From assembly GCA_050743625.1 (NCBI GenBank), contig JBOGED010000488.1, positions 1 through 5,542 on the forward strand: DNA of 5,542 nucleotides, read 5' to 3'. Below, piece after piece: positions 5,149-5,542 of this stretch. This DNA comes from JBOGED01 sp050743625 (GTDB taxonomy: Bacteria; Actinomycetota; Nitriliruptoria; Euzebyales; Egibacteraceae). A model generated the notes under the pieces. That model saw only the letters and a program-made list of their open reading frames with translations, ran no database searches and was not told the DNA's origin. The position numbers were made by a program, and so were the translations under genes. Numbering within the stretch: the stretch's first letter is position 1; every line of letters starts with the position of its first letter.

Positions 5149-5542
5149 AGATGGCTTGCTGCGCCTTCCACATCAGGTCGTCGAACTCGCCGGCGAGCGC
5201 GCTGTTCGGCCGTCCGGTGTTGCAGACGGCGCACCAGGCCCGCCCGTCTGACGGGCGCACGAGGATCGCCTGTGTTCCGGGCAGCGTGCCGTCGTGCCAG
5301 ATCGTGCTGACGCTGTTGACCGCCCAACCCCGCGCGTAGCCGGGCATTGTCGCCGAGCCGGGATTGACAGCCGACGCCGTCGTCATCGCGGTGCGTGTCG
5401 CCGCCTGCAACAGATCAGGCGGCGACGCGATGCCGTCGACCGTGAAGAGGAAACGCAGCACGTCAGCCGGCGTTGCGGCCCATCCGCCGTGCGAGTCCAT
5501 GCGGTCGACGCGGAGGTCGTAGGGCGCGGCGCGGTTGAGGCC
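5147..5542 (-). CDS. Beta-lactamase-family serine hydrolase, C-terminal part (5' end beyond window)
   Basis: The minus strand is open from the right edge to TGA 5149-5147 and gives the last 131 residues of a class C beta-lactamase/CubicO-type serine hydrolase. The stretch YDLRVDRMDSHGGW at 8-21 followed by ATPADVLRFL is typical of the region before the last catalytic motif. IWHDGTLPGTQAILVR at 81-96 contains H83-D84-G85, in the place of the KTG-like third motif, on the strand lining the active site. The SxxK and YxN motifs lie outside the window. In such proteins an HxG in place of KTG is usual for esterases, D-aminopeptidases and unassigned family members rather than true beta-lactamases. 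C104 and C107 in the end segment are unusual but of unknown meaning. Substrate unknown. The frame is intact, and a short GC hairpin overlaps the stop codon. Confidence 0.87.
   Translation of the reverse strand, partial: GLNRAAPYDLRVDRMDSHGGWAATPADVLRFLFTVDGIASPPDLLQAATRTAMTTASAVNPGSATMPGYARGWAVNSVSTIWHDGTLPGTQAILVRPSDGRAWCAVCNTGRPNSALAGEFDDLMWKAQQAI

Noticed and set aside
4700..5251. Open frames crossing the 4764-5146 gap on both strands
   Set aside because: They overlap the toxin and hydrolase genes out of frame, have no recognisable domain, and have biased residues typical of non-coding GC-rich DNA.
1..5542. tRNA, rRNA, CRISPR array, or terminal inverted repeats of a complete insertion sequence
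   Set aside because: No cloverleaf, regularly spaced repeats, or transposase motif could be found by reading both strands.

Overview
The window is GC-rich throughout, with strong G/C bias at third codon positions. Its gene types are an F420-dependent luciferase-like oxidoreductase, an FhuF-type ferric-siderophore reductase, a RHH/PIN toxin-antitoxin locus and GTG starts, which together point to an actinobacterial chromosome. I cannot assign a genus. No rRNA, tRNA, CRISPR array or intact insertion sequence was seen.

Layout, left to right. (1) 1-486, minus: N-terminal 162 residues of an ArsB/SLC13-type membrane anion permease that runs off the left edge. (2) 629-1097, plus: remains of a two-component sensor histidine kinase (signal anchor, second membrane helix, HAMP) scattered over several frames, with no kinase core. 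(3) 1098-1264: no gene seen. (4) 1265-1314: a perfect 50-bp palindrome into which the next gene's 3' end runs. (5) 1297-2190, minus: FhuF-like iron reductase with an intact CCx10CxxC [2Fe-2S] motif and its own promoter/operator-like start region. (6) 2243-3268, minus: F420-dependent LLM-class oxidoreductase, 52 bp upstream of fhuF. (7) 3347-4096, plus, divergent: CDP-alcohol phosphatidyltransferase with a variant signature. (8) 4118-4763, plus: RHH antitoxin and a damaged PIN-domain toxin. (9) 4764-5146: a 383-bp gap without a convincing gene but with three consecutive hairpins. (10) 5147-5542, minus: C-terminal 131 residues of a beta-lactamase-family serine hydrolase that enters from the right edge.

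How it works together. The two minus-strand redox genes (LLM oxidoreductase, FhuF) could be co-transcribed, but a separate promoter and imperfect dyad at the fhuF start suggest iron-responsive control of that gene alone. The phosphatidyltransferase is divergent from them and shares a 78-bp intergenic region. The sensor-kinase relic and broken toxin show gene decay in the intervals between housekeeping-type genes. I see no new multi-gene defence or mobile system. The least explained parts are the 50-bp palindrome, the structured gap at 4881-5002 and the phosphatidyltransferase signature variant.
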